This document shows, one piece after another, positions 13,518-13,667 of a DNA stretch of 13,667 nt. Position numbers and translations under genes: made by a program. Within the stretch, counting starts at the first letter, position 1. Each line of letters opens with the position of its first letter. Under the pieces are notes generated by a model. That model saw nothing but the letters and a program-made list of their open reading frames with translations. It made no database searches and was not told the DNA's origin. The stretch is from Firmicutes bacterium CAG:882. GTDB taxonomy: Bacteria > Bacillota > Clostridia > Lachnospirales > Lachnospiraceae. The stretch lies in NCBI GenBank assembly GCA_000435595.1, contig FR895409.1, forward strand, positions 1-13,667. The letters run 5' to 3'.

Positions 13518-13667
13518 TTACCTCACTTTCAACGCATTTTGAATCATGTCTCTAAGATATGTAATATCATTCCCGGAGCTGATAATGTAGAACTTCTCTG
13601 TAGTCCTGATTTCAGCATGTCCCATAAGATCTGATATAATTTTTGTGGGAACTCCATTTTCGTGTAG
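13518..13667 (-). CDS. Tyrosine recombinase/integrase, C-terminal fragment (cut by window end)
   Basis: The last 49 residues of a phage-type site-specific recombinase are present; the 5' part lies beyond the window. The visible segment starts LHENGVPTKIISDLMGH, continues AEIRTTEKFYI, and ends ALKVR. It contains the conserved box with His (MGH, visible residue 17) and, ten residues later, Tyr27 (codon at 13587-13589), the nucleophile that attaches to DNA. The spacing G-H-x9-Y and the TTE-x-x-Y context are those of the Int/Tn916-like family. Reading is toward tRNA-Gly. The upstream Arg and His-x-x-Arg catalytic residues cannot be seen, so integrity of the gene is unknown. Confidence 0.88.
   Translation of the reverse strand, partial: LHENGVPTKIISDLMGHAEIRTTEKFYIISSGNDITYLRDMIQNALKVR

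Larger units (their letters stand above)
12991..13667 (-). mobile_element. Edge of a putative tRNA-Gly-associated integrative element or prophage
   Basis: From the tRNA terminator to the window end, three closely packed minus-strand genes (integrase, small unknown, DUF3850) differ from the left side. They are visibly more AT-rich than gltBD and pepF and belong to families usual in phages and integrative elements. The integrase is nearest the window edge, so most of the element, if it exists, lies to the right. It could also be a remnant. Confidence 0.5.

Overview
The window looks like chromosomal DNA of an anaerobic Firmicute, most likely Lachnospiraceae (Roseburia, Agathobacter or Butyrivibrio type). 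This rests on the style of the protein sequences, AGA-rich arginine codons, strong AAGGAGG ribosome binding sites, AT-rich promoters, and the pairing of a UvrX/UmuC-type polymerase with a YolD-like protein. The genus is an inference, not something read directly.

Layout, left to right. (1) 1-2157, plus strand: a small DNA-damage-tolerance cassette. It holds a Y-family (UmuC/UvrX-like) DNA polymerase with a C-terminal beta-clamp motif, a YolD-like partner that overlaps it by 4 nt (GTGA), and a short XRE/Cro-type HTH regulator. (2) 2136-3284, minus strand: a DUF3810 membrane protein with an HExxH metallopeptidase motif; its 3' end overlaps the regulator gene by 22 bp. (3) 3285-3801: a 517-nt very AT-rich intergenic region with divergent promoters. 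(4) 3802-9846, plus strand: the gltBD operon, encoding both subunits of NADPH-dependent glutamate synthase (GOGAT). (5) 9861-10775, minus strand: a protein with two tandem GNAT acetyltransferase domains, convergent with gltD. (6) 10878-12680, plus strand: oligoendopeptidase F (pepF), divergent from the acetyltransferase. (7) 12816-12990, plus strand: a tRNA-Gly(GCC) gene with a strong promoter and a terminator. (8) 12998-13667, minus strand: the edge of what looks like an integrated element. It has a DUF3850 (ASCH-like) protein, a small unknown protein, and the C-terminus of a tyrosine recombinase cut by the window end.

How the genes fit together: gltBD is core nitrogen assimilation and pepF is peptide turnover, both housekeeping. 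The polymerase cassette is accessory DNA repair. The right end is probably a tRNA-Gly-targeting integrative element whose other end lies outside the window.

The least explained structure is a 47-bp near-perfect inverted repeat laid over the tRNA-Gly promoter, with its dyad centre inside the -10 box. The start codon of the polymerase gene is a second real puzzle: the strong ribosome binding site points to a position with no standard start codon. I did not find a clearly new multi-gene system; most of the window is ordinary.
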